Shown in pieces: positions 16,630 to 24,285 of a stretch of DNA of 51,725 bases. The stretch is taken from positions 1 to 51,725 of the forward strand of contig JALVUD010000006.1 in assembly GCA_027035765.1 (NCBI GenBank), in the 5' to 3' direction. Numbering within the stretch: the first letter of the stretch is position 1; each line of letters starts with the position of its first letter. The notes under the pieces are model-generated. The model worked only from the letters and a program-made list of their open reading frames with translations, had not been told where the DNA came from and ran no database searches. Origin of the DNA: Campylobacteraceae bacterium. Its GTDB lineage: Bacteria; Campylobacterota; Campylobacteria; Campylobacterales; Sulfurovaceae. The translations under genes were made by a program, and so were the position numbers.

Positions 16630-17235
16630 ATGGAGATCAAAATGCGTCCCATGGGTCCCTATCAGACCAACTGCTACTTGATGGAGACCGACGGGAAAAC
16701 CCTGATCATTGATCCTGGAGTGGGAGCCGCAGAGTGGGTGCTCCGCGAAGCCCGCAACCCTGTAGCCATCCTCAATACCCATGGCCATTTCGACCATGTC
16801 TGGAGCAATGCCGAACTCAAAGAACGGCTTGGAATTCCGATCTACATACCCGAAGCCGATGCCTTCATGCTGGCCCAGGATCCTTTGGGCCAGGGGATGC
16901 CCTCCAGCGCTGCCGATGTACAGGTCTCTCCCGATGCTTCCATAGAGATCGAAGGGATTCCTGTGACCTTTCACCATTTCCCGGGACATACCCCCGGCTG
17001 TTCCGTTATCGAGGTGGGGGATCTTTGGTTCAGCGGAGATTTTCTCTTCCGGGATTCTATCGGCCGCTGGGATTTTCCCTACTCCAGCGCCAAGGCCATG
17101 GCTCAGAGCCTTCGCAAAGCGATGAAGATCCAAAAGGACTACCGCCTCCTGCCCGGCCACGGACCGGAAACGACCCTGCGCCGGGAACAGCGCAATCTGC
17201 CCCTCTGGATCAAAGAGGTTGAACGATCAATCTAG
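16630..17235 (+). CDS. MBL-fold metallo-hydrolase (glyoxalase II-like)
   Basis: A 201-residue metallo-beta-lactamase fold enzyme of the short hydroxyacylglutathione-hydrolase-like group. Metal ligands are in THGHFDH (His51, His53, Asp55, His56), HFPGHTPG, FSGDFLF and the C-terminal LLPGHGP. It may hydrolyse thioesters; the true substrate is not known. The first ATG has no ribosome site, whereas the ATG at 16642 has GGAG six bases upstream. The first start keeps a conserved N-terminal beta strand, so both remain possible. It converges with the thioesterase gene, overlapping it by 9 bases. Confidence 0.85.
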   Translation: MEIKMRPMGPYQTNCYLMETDGKTLIIDPGVGAAEWVLREARNPVAILNTHGHFDHVWSNAELKERLGIPIYIPEADAFMLAQDPLGQGMPSSAADVQVSPDASIEIEGIPVTFHHFPGHTPGCSVIEVGDLWFSGDFLFRDSIGRWDFPYSSAKAMAQSLRKAMKIQKDYRLLPGHGPETTLRREQRNLPLWIKEVERSI

Positions 17236-17610
17236 GACGTGCCTCTCCAGAACGAAGGCGTCGAAGCTCCCTTCAAAAACCTGCCGTCCCTCCACGCTGC
17301 CGCTCACCGTTACCCGGCGCCGTTTTCCTTTTTCCTCCAGCACCCTCGCTTCGAAGGTGACCGCCTCTCCCTTGCGGACCGGGGCAAGGAAACGCACCTG
17401 CGCCGCCCCCAGGACCACATAGGGGTCATTGACCGCCGCCATGGCCGCATAATCCGCCGCCCCGAAAAGAAAACCGCCGTGGATCAGCCCCTGCGCATCG
17501 GCCTGCATTACCCGGGTAGTGTGCAGGAGCACCCGGGCATAGCCCTCTTCCAACGCCGTCACCCTTCCGCAAAGAGATTCGTCGATCTGCAGATGTGTCT
17601 TGAGCTGCAT
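17227..17610 (-). CDS. hotdog-fold thioesterase (PaaI-like)
   Basis: A 127-residue single-domain hotdog protein, of the size of PaaI/YbgC acyl-CoA thioesterases. The motif HGGFLFGAADYAAMAAVND matches the helix region of the family, and the strands that follow end in EGRQVFEGSFDAFVL. The acyl substrate is unknown. The start at 17610 has AAGGAAAG upstream; the longer frame runs through intergenic hairpins. The gene is convergent with the metallo-hydrolase gene. Confidence 0.75.
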   Translation of the reverse strand: MQLKTHLQIDESLCGRVTALEEGYARVLLHTTRVMQADAQGLIHGGFLFGAADYAAMAAVNDPYVVLGAAQVRFLAPVRKGEAVTFEARVLEEKGKRRRVTVSGSVEGRQVFEGSFDAFVLERHVLD

Positions 17611-17685
17611 AGTTCTTTCCTTGCTTTTTTTTGACATCATAGTCAAAATCAAGCTCTCCCAAAAACCAACCAGGCATCTGTCGTC

Positions 17686-17757
17686 ATCCTGAACCTGATT
17701 CAGGATCCACGGTTTGATGGGCATTCAAAGCCCAGGATTCCGGATCAAGCCCGGAAT
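17686..17757. repeat. cluster of three intergenic palindromes (REP-like)
   Basis: Three hairpins stand in a row between the thioesterase gene and the hsrA-like gene. ATCCTGAA pairs with TTCAGGAT (17686-17706), TGGGC with GCCCA (17718-17734), and ATTCCGG with CCGGAAT (17737-17757). Similar strings are dispersed in intergenic regions of many Proteobacteria. The rest of 17611-17809 holds no gene. Confidence 0.6.
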
Positions 17758-17809
17758 GACGGATGTTTTTCAGAGCCCTCAATTGCAAAAGAGGGAAAGG
17801 GGGAAAGAT

Positions 17810-18469
17810 TCAGTAGGAGAATTTGTAACCGCGGCGGCGTACCGTGTGGATCACCTGGAATCCCAAAATGCTACGCAGGCGTTTGCGGATCTGGTTGATG
17901 GCCACTTCGACGGTGTTGTCACTGACATATTCGGGCTCTTCCCAGAGGGCATTGATAATCTCGTCTTTGGAGAAGACCCGCTGTTTGCGCAGAGCCAGAT
18001 AGGCCAGGATGTCAAAGGTCTTGCCGTTGAGGGAGACCACCTTGTCGTCGTATTCGATCTTTTTGTTGACGATATCGATACAGAGTTTGTCGATATTGAC
18101 TTTGGTGCCGTAGAGATTGCGCATATTGGCCAGAACCCTCGCGGCGATCAGATCGGGCTCGTAGATATGGTTGAAGACTACATCGTCGACCCCCAGCGCG
18201 AAAAAGGCCCGTTGATGCTCCGGCTTTTCGGTCAGGAGGATGATCTTGGTCTCTTTTTTCTTCTTCTTGATCTCGTTGATGTAACGTTCCAGGGAAAACT
18301 GGACCCCCTCATCCACGATGATGATCAACTCATAGTGACGAAAATAGGTGAAGTTGCTCGCGTCGTAGAGATCCCGCGCGCTGTCCACAATGCAGATAAA
18401 ATATTTTCCGATCTCCGCCTCGACCTCTTTGGAAAACTCTTCGTCAAATCCGACTGTCAATATCCTCAT
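17810..18469 (-). CDS. hsrA: HsrA-like orphan response regulator
   Basis: A 219-residue OmpR-type regulator matching the essential HP1043/HsrA regulator of Helicobacter and relatives. The receiver domain is atypical. Where Asp should be phosphorylated, the strand reads YELIIIVDEG (Val52 at the usual site, then Asp53), the same departure as in HP1043, so it is probably active without phosphorylation. The winged helix is highly typical: LWEEPEYVSDNTVEVAINQI and TVRRRGYKFSY at the C-terminus. No kinase gene is adjacent. In Helicobacter this regulator controls respiration and stress genes. The 181-base region upstream holds a repeated GCTTATTTA that may be part of its control. Confidence 0.88.
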   Translation of the reverse strand: MRILTVGFDEEFSKEVEAEIGKYFICIVDSARDLYDASNFTYFRHYELIIIVDEGVQFSLERYINEIKKKKKETKIILLTEKPEHQRAFFALGVDDVVFNHIYEPDLIAARVLANMRNLYGTKVNIDKLCIDIVNKKIEYDDKVVSLNGKTFDILAYLALRKQRVFSKDEIINALWEEPEYVSDNTVEVAINQIRKRLRSILGFQVIHTVRRRGYKFSY

Positions 18470-18517
18470 ACCGTATCACATGCCCAATCAAAAATTGTAG
18501 AGGAAGCCCAAAAAATG

Positions 18518-18579
18518 GCTTATTTATCGACACACTCCCTCTTTTCATAGCGTATTTATACCGAAAGCATGCTTATTTA
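18518..18579. promoter_or_regulatory. direct repeats upstream of the hsrA-like gene
   Basis: GCTTATTTA occurs at 18518-18526 and again at 18571-18579, exactly 53 bp apart, about five helical turns. A 10-bp palindrome AAGCATGCTT overlaps the second copy (18565-18574). A role as an autoregulatory site is a guess. Confidence 0.3.
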
Positions 18580-18650
18580 AAAATAAAACTGACTTTCAGG
18601 ATTCTTTGGCTATTTTATTCTCCAGCACGCCCATCGCCAAAAAGGCACTA

Positions 18651-19553
18651 CTATCGGATACACCGGATATAGAGACGCAGAGGAGCCGGATAGCCTTCCA
18701 CTGTACGGGTGGGATCGTCAGGATCCAGAAAATCCTCCAGGCTCTGGGTGGCGATCCATTCGGTCTTGCGCTGTTCGGTCGTATCGGTGGGCCGAACAGC
18801 CAGCACCTCCACTTCGGAGAAACCGGCCCGGCGGCACCATCCCTTCAGCGCCTCTACTGTCGGTATGAAATAGACATTGGGAATCTTGCCGTAGCGCTCG
18901 GCAGGGCTGAGGCAATACTCCCCCTCCCCTTCGATCATAAAGGTATCCAGAAAAAGCTCTCCCCCTTTTTTCAGCCCGCTTTTGAGCGCCTTGAGCGTCG
19001 CGATCGGGTCGGTCCGGTGATAGAGAACCCCCAGACAGAAAAGCGTATCGAAAGGCTCTTCGTAAAAGGGGAGGTGCTCCACCCCCAGCAGCTCGTATCG
19101 GATTCCGCTTCGCAAAAATCGCTCCAGAAAACGGAACTGGGAGTAGTAGAGAGCCGACGGGTCGAATCCTACGAGTTTCGCCGGATTTTGCGACTGCATG
19201 CGAAAGAGGTAGTAGCCGTTGTTGCAGCCGATATCCCCGACGACTTTTCCCTCCAGGTCGAAGTGAGGTTCGAGGAGATTGTATTTGATCTGACTCTGCC
19301 ACTCAGTATCGATCAGGAGCTCTCCCAGGCGAAAAGGACCTTTGCGCCAGGGCATCAGCATACGGGCCGTCGCTTCGATCTGCGGCGCCGTCTCGGATTC
19401 ATAAGCCGGCTCCAGCTCCACCGAGACGACATCGCCCAGCTCGATCCGGCGTACTTCAGGTTCGGGCAGGGCCGCAATCGCCTGCTGCAACGGGGCGATG
19501 TTTTTCCAGCGCAGCCAGCCCTGCCGTTCCCGGCGCAGCGCCTCCAGATCCAT
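18651..19553 (-). CDS. cmoB: tRNA U34 carboxymethyltransferase
   Basis: CmoB transfers a carboxymethyl group from carboxy-SAM to 5-hydroxyuridine 34 of tRNA, forming cmo5U. The 300-residue protein has the N-terminal helical domain, FRLGELLIDTEWQSQIKY, the SAM-fold GDIGCNNGYY and LGVLYHRTDP, all typical of CmoB. No cmoA is present in this window. The ATG directly follows the stop of the cyclophilin gene, so the two are in one operon. Confidence 0.92.
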   Translation of the reverse strand: MDLEALRRERQGWLRWKNIAPLQQAIAALPEPEVRRIELGDVVSVELEPAYESETAPQIEATARMLMPWRKGPFRLGELLIDTEWQSQIKYNLLEPHFDLEGKVVGDIGCNNGYYLFRMQSQNPAKLVGFDPSALYYSQFRFLERFLRSGIRYELLGVEHLPFYEEPFDTLFCLGVLYHRTDPIATLKALKSGLKKGGELFLDTFMIEGEGEYCLSPAERYGKIPNVYFIPTVEALKGWCRRAGFSEVEVLAVRPTDTTEQRKTEWIATQSLEDFLDPDDPTRTVEGYPAPLRLYIRCIR

Positions 19554-20081
19554 CTATTTGACGACCGCTTTGAGGATCTTCTGCTCCTTGAGAGGCCGAT
19601 CCCCGGGCCCGGTGGGAGTCCGATCGATGGCATCGACGACCTTCTGCCCCCGGATCACTTCGCCGAAGATCGTATAGCCGCCGTTGAGCCAGGGGGCGGG
19701 AGCCACGGTGATGAAGAACTGGCTGCCGTTGGTGTTGGGACCGTGGTTGGCCATCGCCAGGAGATAGGGACGATCGAAGACCAGGTTGGGAGCGTACTCG
19801 TTTTTGAACTCCTTGCCCCAGATCGAGCTGCCGCCGCGTCCCGTTCCCGTAGGATCGCCTCCCTGGATCATGAAGCCCTTGATGACCCGATGGAAGATCG
19901 TGCCGTCATAGTAGCCTTTCTTCACCAGTTTGGTGAAGTTCTCCACCGCCAGGGGCGCCGCTTTGGCATAGAGCCGCAAGGTGATATCCCCCCGGTTGGT
20001 TTTGAGAATCACGACAGGATCCTTGGCCGAGGCCAGAAGAGTGGTAACGATAAGGAACGAAAGAAGCAAAAGACGTTTCAT
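19554..20081 (-). CDS. exported cyclophilin-type peptidyl-prolyl isomerase
   Basis: A 175-residue cyclophilin with an N-terminal signal peptide (MKRLLLLSFLIVTTLLASA), so it acts in the periplasm on protein folding. Active-site motifs are FHRVIKGFMIQGGDP, GGSSIWGKEF and NGSQFFITVAPAPWLNG. Its ATG overlaps the stop of the small upstream gene by 1 base (TGATG), and cmoB follows without a gap. Confidence 0.92.
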   Translation of the reverse strand: MKRLLLLSFLIVTTLLASAKDPVVILKTNRGDITLRLYAKAAPLAVENFTKLVKKGYYDGTIFHRVIKGFMIQGGDPTGTGRGGSSIWGKEFKNEYAPNLVFDRPYLLAMANHGPNTNGSQFFITVAPAPWLNGGYTIFGEVIRGQKVVDAIDRTPTGPGDRPLKEQKILKAVVK

Positions 20082-20365
20082 CAGTCGTTCCTGGGACAGA
20101 CGACATTGAGCTTGTGCAGCACCCGGTCGAAGAAATCCCCGGCGTCACGCTGCGCCTCTTCGTGAAACTCCAGATAGATCCCTTCTCTTTCGGGGTGCTC
20201 TTTGTCGGGGTTGTCGAAGATCTCCGGTTTCAGGCCGGTCTCTTTGATGGTCGCCTCCACCGCCTCGAAGACCTCTTTTTTCAGCTCCGGGTTGTCCCCG
20301 TAGGTGAGACTGAGTCCCTCGTAGCACTCTTCCATTCGTATATGGGCTTCGATACATTCCCTCAT
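20081..20365 (-). CDS. conserved-looking small protein of unknown function
   Basis: A 94-residue acidic soluble protein that I do not recognise. It has no signal peptide or membrane segment, and is predicted mainly helical. Cys4 and Cys14 near the N-terminus and Cys90 near the C-terminus could bind metal or form disulfides. The start has GGAAGGA upstream. Its stop overlaps the cyclophilin start, so it is the first gene of a small operon with that gene and cmoB. Confidence 0.65.
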   Translation of the reverse strand: MRECIEAHIRMEECYEGLSLTYGDNPELKKEVFEAVEATIKETGLKPEIFDNPDKEHPEREGIYLEFHEEAQRDAGDFFDRVLHKLNVVCPRND

Positions 20366-20440
20366 ACTCTGATCCTTCCAATGGTATTGTGCTGTAATTC
20401 TAACGCAAGCCTACATTAACCTCTGCTGAATCGGGAAGGC

Positions 20441-21964
20441 TCAGCGGGCGTAATCAATGGCCCGGGTCTCCCGGATCACGTTGACTTTGATCTCCCCGGG
20501 GTATTGGACCCGTTCCTCCACCTCCCTGGCGATCTCATGGGCCAGCTTCGCCGCCCGGTTATCATCAATCCGTCCCGCATCCACAAAGACCCGCAGTTCC
20601 CGCCCCGCATTGATGGCGTAGGCCTGAGTCACCCCCTCCTGTTCCCTGGCAATCTCCTCGATCTCTCTTACCCGGCGGGTAAAGCTTTCCAGGACTTCCC
20701 GTCGGGCACCCGGCCGGGCGGAGCTGAGAGCATCCGCGGCACAGACCGCCGCACTCTCCACTCCGTCGGGTTCCGCATGACCGTGATGGGCGTAGATGGC
20801 GTTGATAACCGTGGGGTGTTCCTTGCATTTACGGCAGAGTTCCGCTCCCAGTTCCACATGACTGCCGCCGAAATCCTGGGTCAGTGCCTTGCCGATATCA
20901 TGCAACAGCCCCGCCCGCATGGCCAACTTCTCATCACCGCCCATCTCGGCTGCCATCACCCGGGCCAGTCTGGCCACCTCCAGAGAGTGAGCCAGCGCGT
21001 TCTGCCCGTAACTGGCCCGATATTTGAGTTTGCCGATATGACGCACCAGCTCTTCGTGCATCGGGAAAAGCCCCAGATCGATGAGGACATTCTCCCCCTC
21101 TTCGTAGATCTTGCGTTCAAACTCCTCCTGAACCTTGGCGTGGACCTCTTCGATCCGTCCGGGATGAATCCGCCCGTCGGCCACCAGCAGCTCGATCACC
21201 CGCGTAGCGATCGCCCGGCGGTAGAGGTTGAAACTGCTCACCACAATCACCCCGGGAGTTTCGTCGATAATGATATCGACCCCCAGCTCCTGCTCCAGCG
21301 CTTTGATATTGCGCCCCTCTTTGCCGATGATCCTACCCTTGTGGTCATCAGTCGGCAGGGTGACGGTATTGATGAGCCGTTCTCCGGCAAACTCCCCGGC
21401 ATAGCGGGTTGCCGCCTGGGCCAGGATATAGTTGGCCCGGCTCTGGGCCTCCTCCTCAGCCAGCTTCACCCTTTTTCGGACCACGGCGGCCAGCTCGGCA
21501 CTGCTCTGCTCCTCTACCCGCTTGAGCAGCAGTTCTCTGGCCTCATCACGGGTCATGGAGGCGAGGCTCTCCATGCGGCGGATATCCTCCTCCAGCTGCT
21601 TGCGGCGTCGGACTTCCAACCGCTCCAGCTGCTGGCGGATTTCATCGATCCGATTCTCCTTTTGGCGCAGACGGTCCTGTTCCTCCTCCAGCTCCCGCTC
21701 CCGAAGGATCAGGTTCCGGTTGCGCTGTTCCACCTCCGCCAGACGCTCGTTGAAGGCTTTTTCCTGCTCCAGTTCTCTGGTGCGACGCTGCACCTCCGCA
21801 TCTTTGAGCAGCTGTTCCGCCTCCTGCTCGATGGCACGGGCTTTGGCTTCCGCCTCGATCTTCAGGTAGTCGAAACGCCGGACGCTGATCAATTTACCCA
21901 GCAAAAATCCTATTCCGCCACCGACCAGCAAGGCCAGCAACGCAATCAACAGTGTATTTTCCAT
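20441..21964 (-). CDS. rny: ribonuclease Y
   Basis: RNase Y is a membrane-anchored endoribonuclease that starts mRNA decay. The 507-residue protein has an N-terminal membrane helix (about 2-22), a long coiled coil to about residue 190, a KH domain with GRIIGKEGRNIKALE, and an HD domain with the catalytic HDIGKA. The start at 21964 has AAGGAAA upstream; ten further codons are open but unsupported. The folate cyclo-ligase gene lies upstream on the same strand. Confidence 0.94.
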   Translation of the reverse strand: MENTLLIALLALLVGGGIGFLLGKLISVRRFDYLKIEAEAKARAIEQEAEQLLKDAEVQRRTRELEQEKAFNERLAEVEQRNRNLILRERELEEEQDRLRQKENRIDEIRQQLERLEVRRRKQLEEDIRRMESLASMTRDEARELLLKRVEEQSSAELAAVVRKRVKLAEEEAQSRANYILAQAATRYAGEFAGERLINTVTLPTDDHKGRIIGKEGRNIKALEQELGVDIIIDETPGVIVVSSFNLYRRAIATRVIELLVADGRIHPGRIEEVHAKVQEEFERKIYEEGENVLIDLGLFPMHEELVRHIGKLKYRASYGQNALAHSLEVARLARVMAAEMGGDEKLAMRAGLLHDIGKALTQDFGGSHVELGAELCRKCKEHPTVINAIYAHHGHAEPDGVESAAVCAADALSSARPGARREVLESFTRRVREIEEIAREQEGVTQAYAINAGRELRVFVDAGRIDDNRAAKLAHEIAREVEERVQYPGEIKVNVIRETRAIDYAR

Positions 21965-22046
21965 TGTAATATTTCCTTGCGGACAGCAAGACACAAAACG
22001 CTCGTATGCACAGGAGCGGTGAACGGAACGGGTCGGCCCGACGGGG

Positions 22047-22622
22047 CTAGTCCCCGGGGAACAGCCGGATCATCGGCCCGGCAACAACCCCGTCCGCCCG
22101 GACATCATGGGCTTCGGTCAGCACGACCGGAGAGTAGCACAGGCGCCGTTGCACAAAAAGGATCGTCTTTATATTTCTCTTCTCTTTTTCAAAAAAACGA
22201 TCGTAAAATCCTTGACCGAATCCGATACGCCGCAGCGTCGGATCGGTTCCCACTATCGGCACAATAGCCACATCGATCTTTCTGGGTCTATACTGTCTTG
22301 AGTTTTTAGGTTCGTAAATGCCAAAACGTTTTTTTTGTAGCGGCAGTCTATATTTTACCGGACGGAAACTTTTACCCTCCATAAACGGTACATAGACCGC
22401 AACACCCCGACTTCGCAACTCATGAATGAGCGGACGCAGATCCACTTCCAGAGGCAGGGGCAGGTAGAGCAGGACACGTTTCAGGGATCGGATATCAAGC
22501 TGGCGTTTCAGTCGCCGCAACAGCCGACGATCCTCCATCCGGGCACGCCCTTTGGGAATCCCGCGCAGTTTTTTCAATGCTTCGCGCCGAAAAGCCTCTT
22601 TGCGTCGCTGTCGGGGACTCAT
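22047..22622 (-). CDS. 5-formyltetrahydrofolate cyclo-ligase
   Basis: A 191-residue enzyme that turns 5-formyl-THF into 5,10-methenyl-THF with ATP. The C-terminal signature GFGQGFYDRF and the preceding IVPIVGTDPTLRRIG are typical. The N-terminus is rich in Arg/Lys. The gene is 82 bases upstream of rny in the same direction and is divergent from the TlpA-like lipoprotein gene. Confidence 0.9.
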   Translation of the reverse strand: MSPRQRRKEAFRREALKKLRGIPKGRARMEDRRLLRRLKRQLDIRSLKRVLLYLPLPLEVDLRPLIHELRSRGVAVYVPFMEGKSFRPVKYRLPLQKKRFGIYEPKNSRQYRPRKIDVAIVPIVGTDPTLRRIGFGQGFYDRFFEKEKRNIKTILFVQRRLCYSPVVLTEAHDVRADGVVAGPMIRLFPGD

Positions 22623-22653
22623 CCTCTCCTGCCTCCTCTAATCCCTCTTAGGA

Positions 22654-22744
22654 TATAATCCCGAAATTCGAAAAATCGCCCAATTTACCGATGGCGTCCC
22701 TTCTTTTCCGGGAAAAGACTGCCTCAAATAGCAGGGATTATAAC
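22654..22744 (+). promoter_or_regulatory. -10 elements in the gap before the TlpA-like lipoprotein gene
   Basis: TATAAT at 22654-22659 and TATAAC at 22739-22744 both point toward the lipoprotein start at 22758. The nearer one would give a leader of only a few bases beyond the GAGGAG ribosome site. Confidence 0.35.
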
Positions 22745-22757
22745 ATAGAGGAGTACG

Positions 22758-23384
22758 ATGCGGACGGCGGCCTATCTGAACATCATCCTGGGCTTCTTCC
22801 TCCTCCTGACCGGCTGCGGGAAAAAGGAAAACAATCAGCCCCCCCTGAGCGAAAGCAATAACTCTCAAATACACCATCCCCGATCCTCAGTACCGGTCTC
22901 CAATGTTCAGCAACCACGCTCTTTCCGCATCCGGGATATCGACGGCCGGGAAACCCTCCTGAAATTTCAGGGAAGCACCGGACAATTTCGTCGGATTCGT
23001 CAACCCATTGTCATTCTGACACTCTTTGGCGACTGGTGCCCCCCCTGCCGAGGGATGCTCCCCTACCTGAGCCATCTTCAAGAATCCAACCGTGACAATC
23101 TTTTCGTCATCGGGGTTCTTCTACGGAGCAAACTGGACCGGGAAGGGGTACGCCGATTCATGAAACGCTACGCCACCAGCTTCTTCATCTCGATTCATCC
23201 GGACAACGAAGCTCTGGCCGGCTATCTGACCCGGCAGCTCGAACTGGGGGAGAACTACCCCCTGCCGTTGACACTGATCTTCAAAAACGGTAAATATGTG
23301 ATGAATATTCAAGGGGCAGCCCCCTATGAAATGCTGCAAACCCTCGTCGACCAACTGAAAAAGCCTCAAGAGAAAAAGGAGTAG
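22758..23384 (+). CDS. TlpA-like thioredoxin lipoprotein
   Basis: A 208-residue lipoprotein with a lipobox LLTGC (lipid-modified Cys20), a short linker, and a TlpA/ResA-type thioredoxin domain with the redox pair in FGDWCPPCRGM (Cys94, Cys97). It probably reduces or oxidises disulfides in the periplasm, for instance during cytochrome c assembly; the partner is unknown. GAGGAG precedes the ATG. The ftsY start follows after 5 bases, so they share a transcript. Confidence 0.85.
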   Translation: MRTAAYLNIILGFFLLLTGCGKKENNQPPLSESNNSQIHHPRSSVPVSNVQQPRSFRIRDIDGRETLLKFQGSTGQFRRIRQPIVILTLFGDWCPPCRGMLPYLSHLQESNRDNLFVIGVLLRSKLDREGVRRFMKRYATSFFISIHPDNEALAGYLTRQLELGENYPLPLTLIFKNGKYVMNIQGAAPYEMLQTLVDQLKKPQEKKE

Positions 23385-23389
23385 AGCCT

Positions 23390-24265
23390 ATGCTGGGATT
23401 TCTGAAAAAAGCCTTCGGCAAAACCAACGAAGCGATCCGGGAGGTGGTGCCCGAAAAACGGAGCAAAATCTCCAAAGAGGAGTTCGAAGAGGTTCTTCTG
23501 GAAGCTGACGTTGCCTATGAGTTGATCGAACGTCTGCTGGAGAGCCTCCCGGAAACCATCAGCCGCGTCCAGGCCTTCAACTCCCTCATCAGCGTCTTTC
23601 AGTACCAGGCCCGCTGGATCAATCCCGACGACTACTCTCCTTTCGTCGAGATGATCATCGGCGTCAACGGAGCAGGCAAGACTACCACCATCGCCAAACT
23701 GGCCCGTCGTTATCAGCAGGAGGGCAAAAGCGTCATTCTCGGTGCCGGAGACACCTTCAGGGCCGCAGCGATCGAACAGTTGAGCCGCTGGGCCGGGAAG
23801 CTGCAGATTCCCGTCGTCGCCACCCGGCAGGGGCACGATCCCTCCGCGGTGGTCTATGATACAATCCGTTCCGCCCTGGCCAAAGGGATCGACCGGGTCA
23901 TCATCGACACCGCCGGACGGCTCCATACCCAGACCAATCTCGCCGAAGAGCTCAAAAAGATGGTCCGGGTAGCCGACAAAGCTCTGCCGGGTGCTCCCCA
24001 TCGCAAAATGCTCATCCTCGACGGCACCCAGGGAAGCTCCACCGTCAATCAGGCCAAAGCCTTCGACGCGATGATCGGGATCGACGGCATCATCATCACC
24101 AAGCTTGACGGCACGGCAAAGGGAGGGTCGGTCCTCACTATCGCCGATGAACTGAAGATGCCCATCTACTATATCGGCACCGGAGAGACTCCCGAAGACC
24201 TGATCCCTTTCAAAGCCAACGAATATGTCAACATGATCCTCGACGAAATCTTTGCACCAGCCTGA
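23390..24265 (+). CDS. ftsY: signal recognition particle receptor
   Basis: FtsY is the GTPase receptor that docks SRP-ribosome complexes at the membrane. At 291 residues it is the short form, with no acidic A domain, only the N and G domains. The P-loop is GVNGAGKTTT (91-100), followed by ILGAGDTFRAAAIEQL, DTAGR and TKLDGTAKGG. The ribosome site AAGGAG lies in the last codons of the lipoprotein gene. Confidence 0.95.
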   Translation: MLGFLKKAFGKTNEAIREVVPEKRSKISKEEFEEVLLEADVAYELIERLLESLPETISRVQAFNSLISVFQYQARWINPDDYSPFVEMIIGVNGAGKTTTIAKLARRYQQEGKSVILGAGDTFRAAAIEQLSRWAGKLQIPVVATRQGHDPSAVVYDTIRSALAKGIDRVIIDTAGRLHTQTNLAEELKKMVRVADKALPGAPHRKMLILDGTQGSSTVNQAKAFDAMIGIDGIIITKLDGTAKGGSVLTIADELKMPIYYIGTGETPEDLIPFKANEYVNMILDEIFAPA

Positions 24266-24285
24266 ATCTGCCCCGACAGCCGAAT

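Noticed and set aside
18606-20165. A 519-codon plus-strand frame opposite cmoB and the cyclophilin gene
   Set aside because: Both minus-strand genes have full family motifs; the frame has none.
20504-22267. A 587-codon plus-strand frame antisense to rny and the folate cyclo-ligase
   Set aside because: It spans two clear minus-strand genes and the gap between them, with no recognisable motif or ribosome site.
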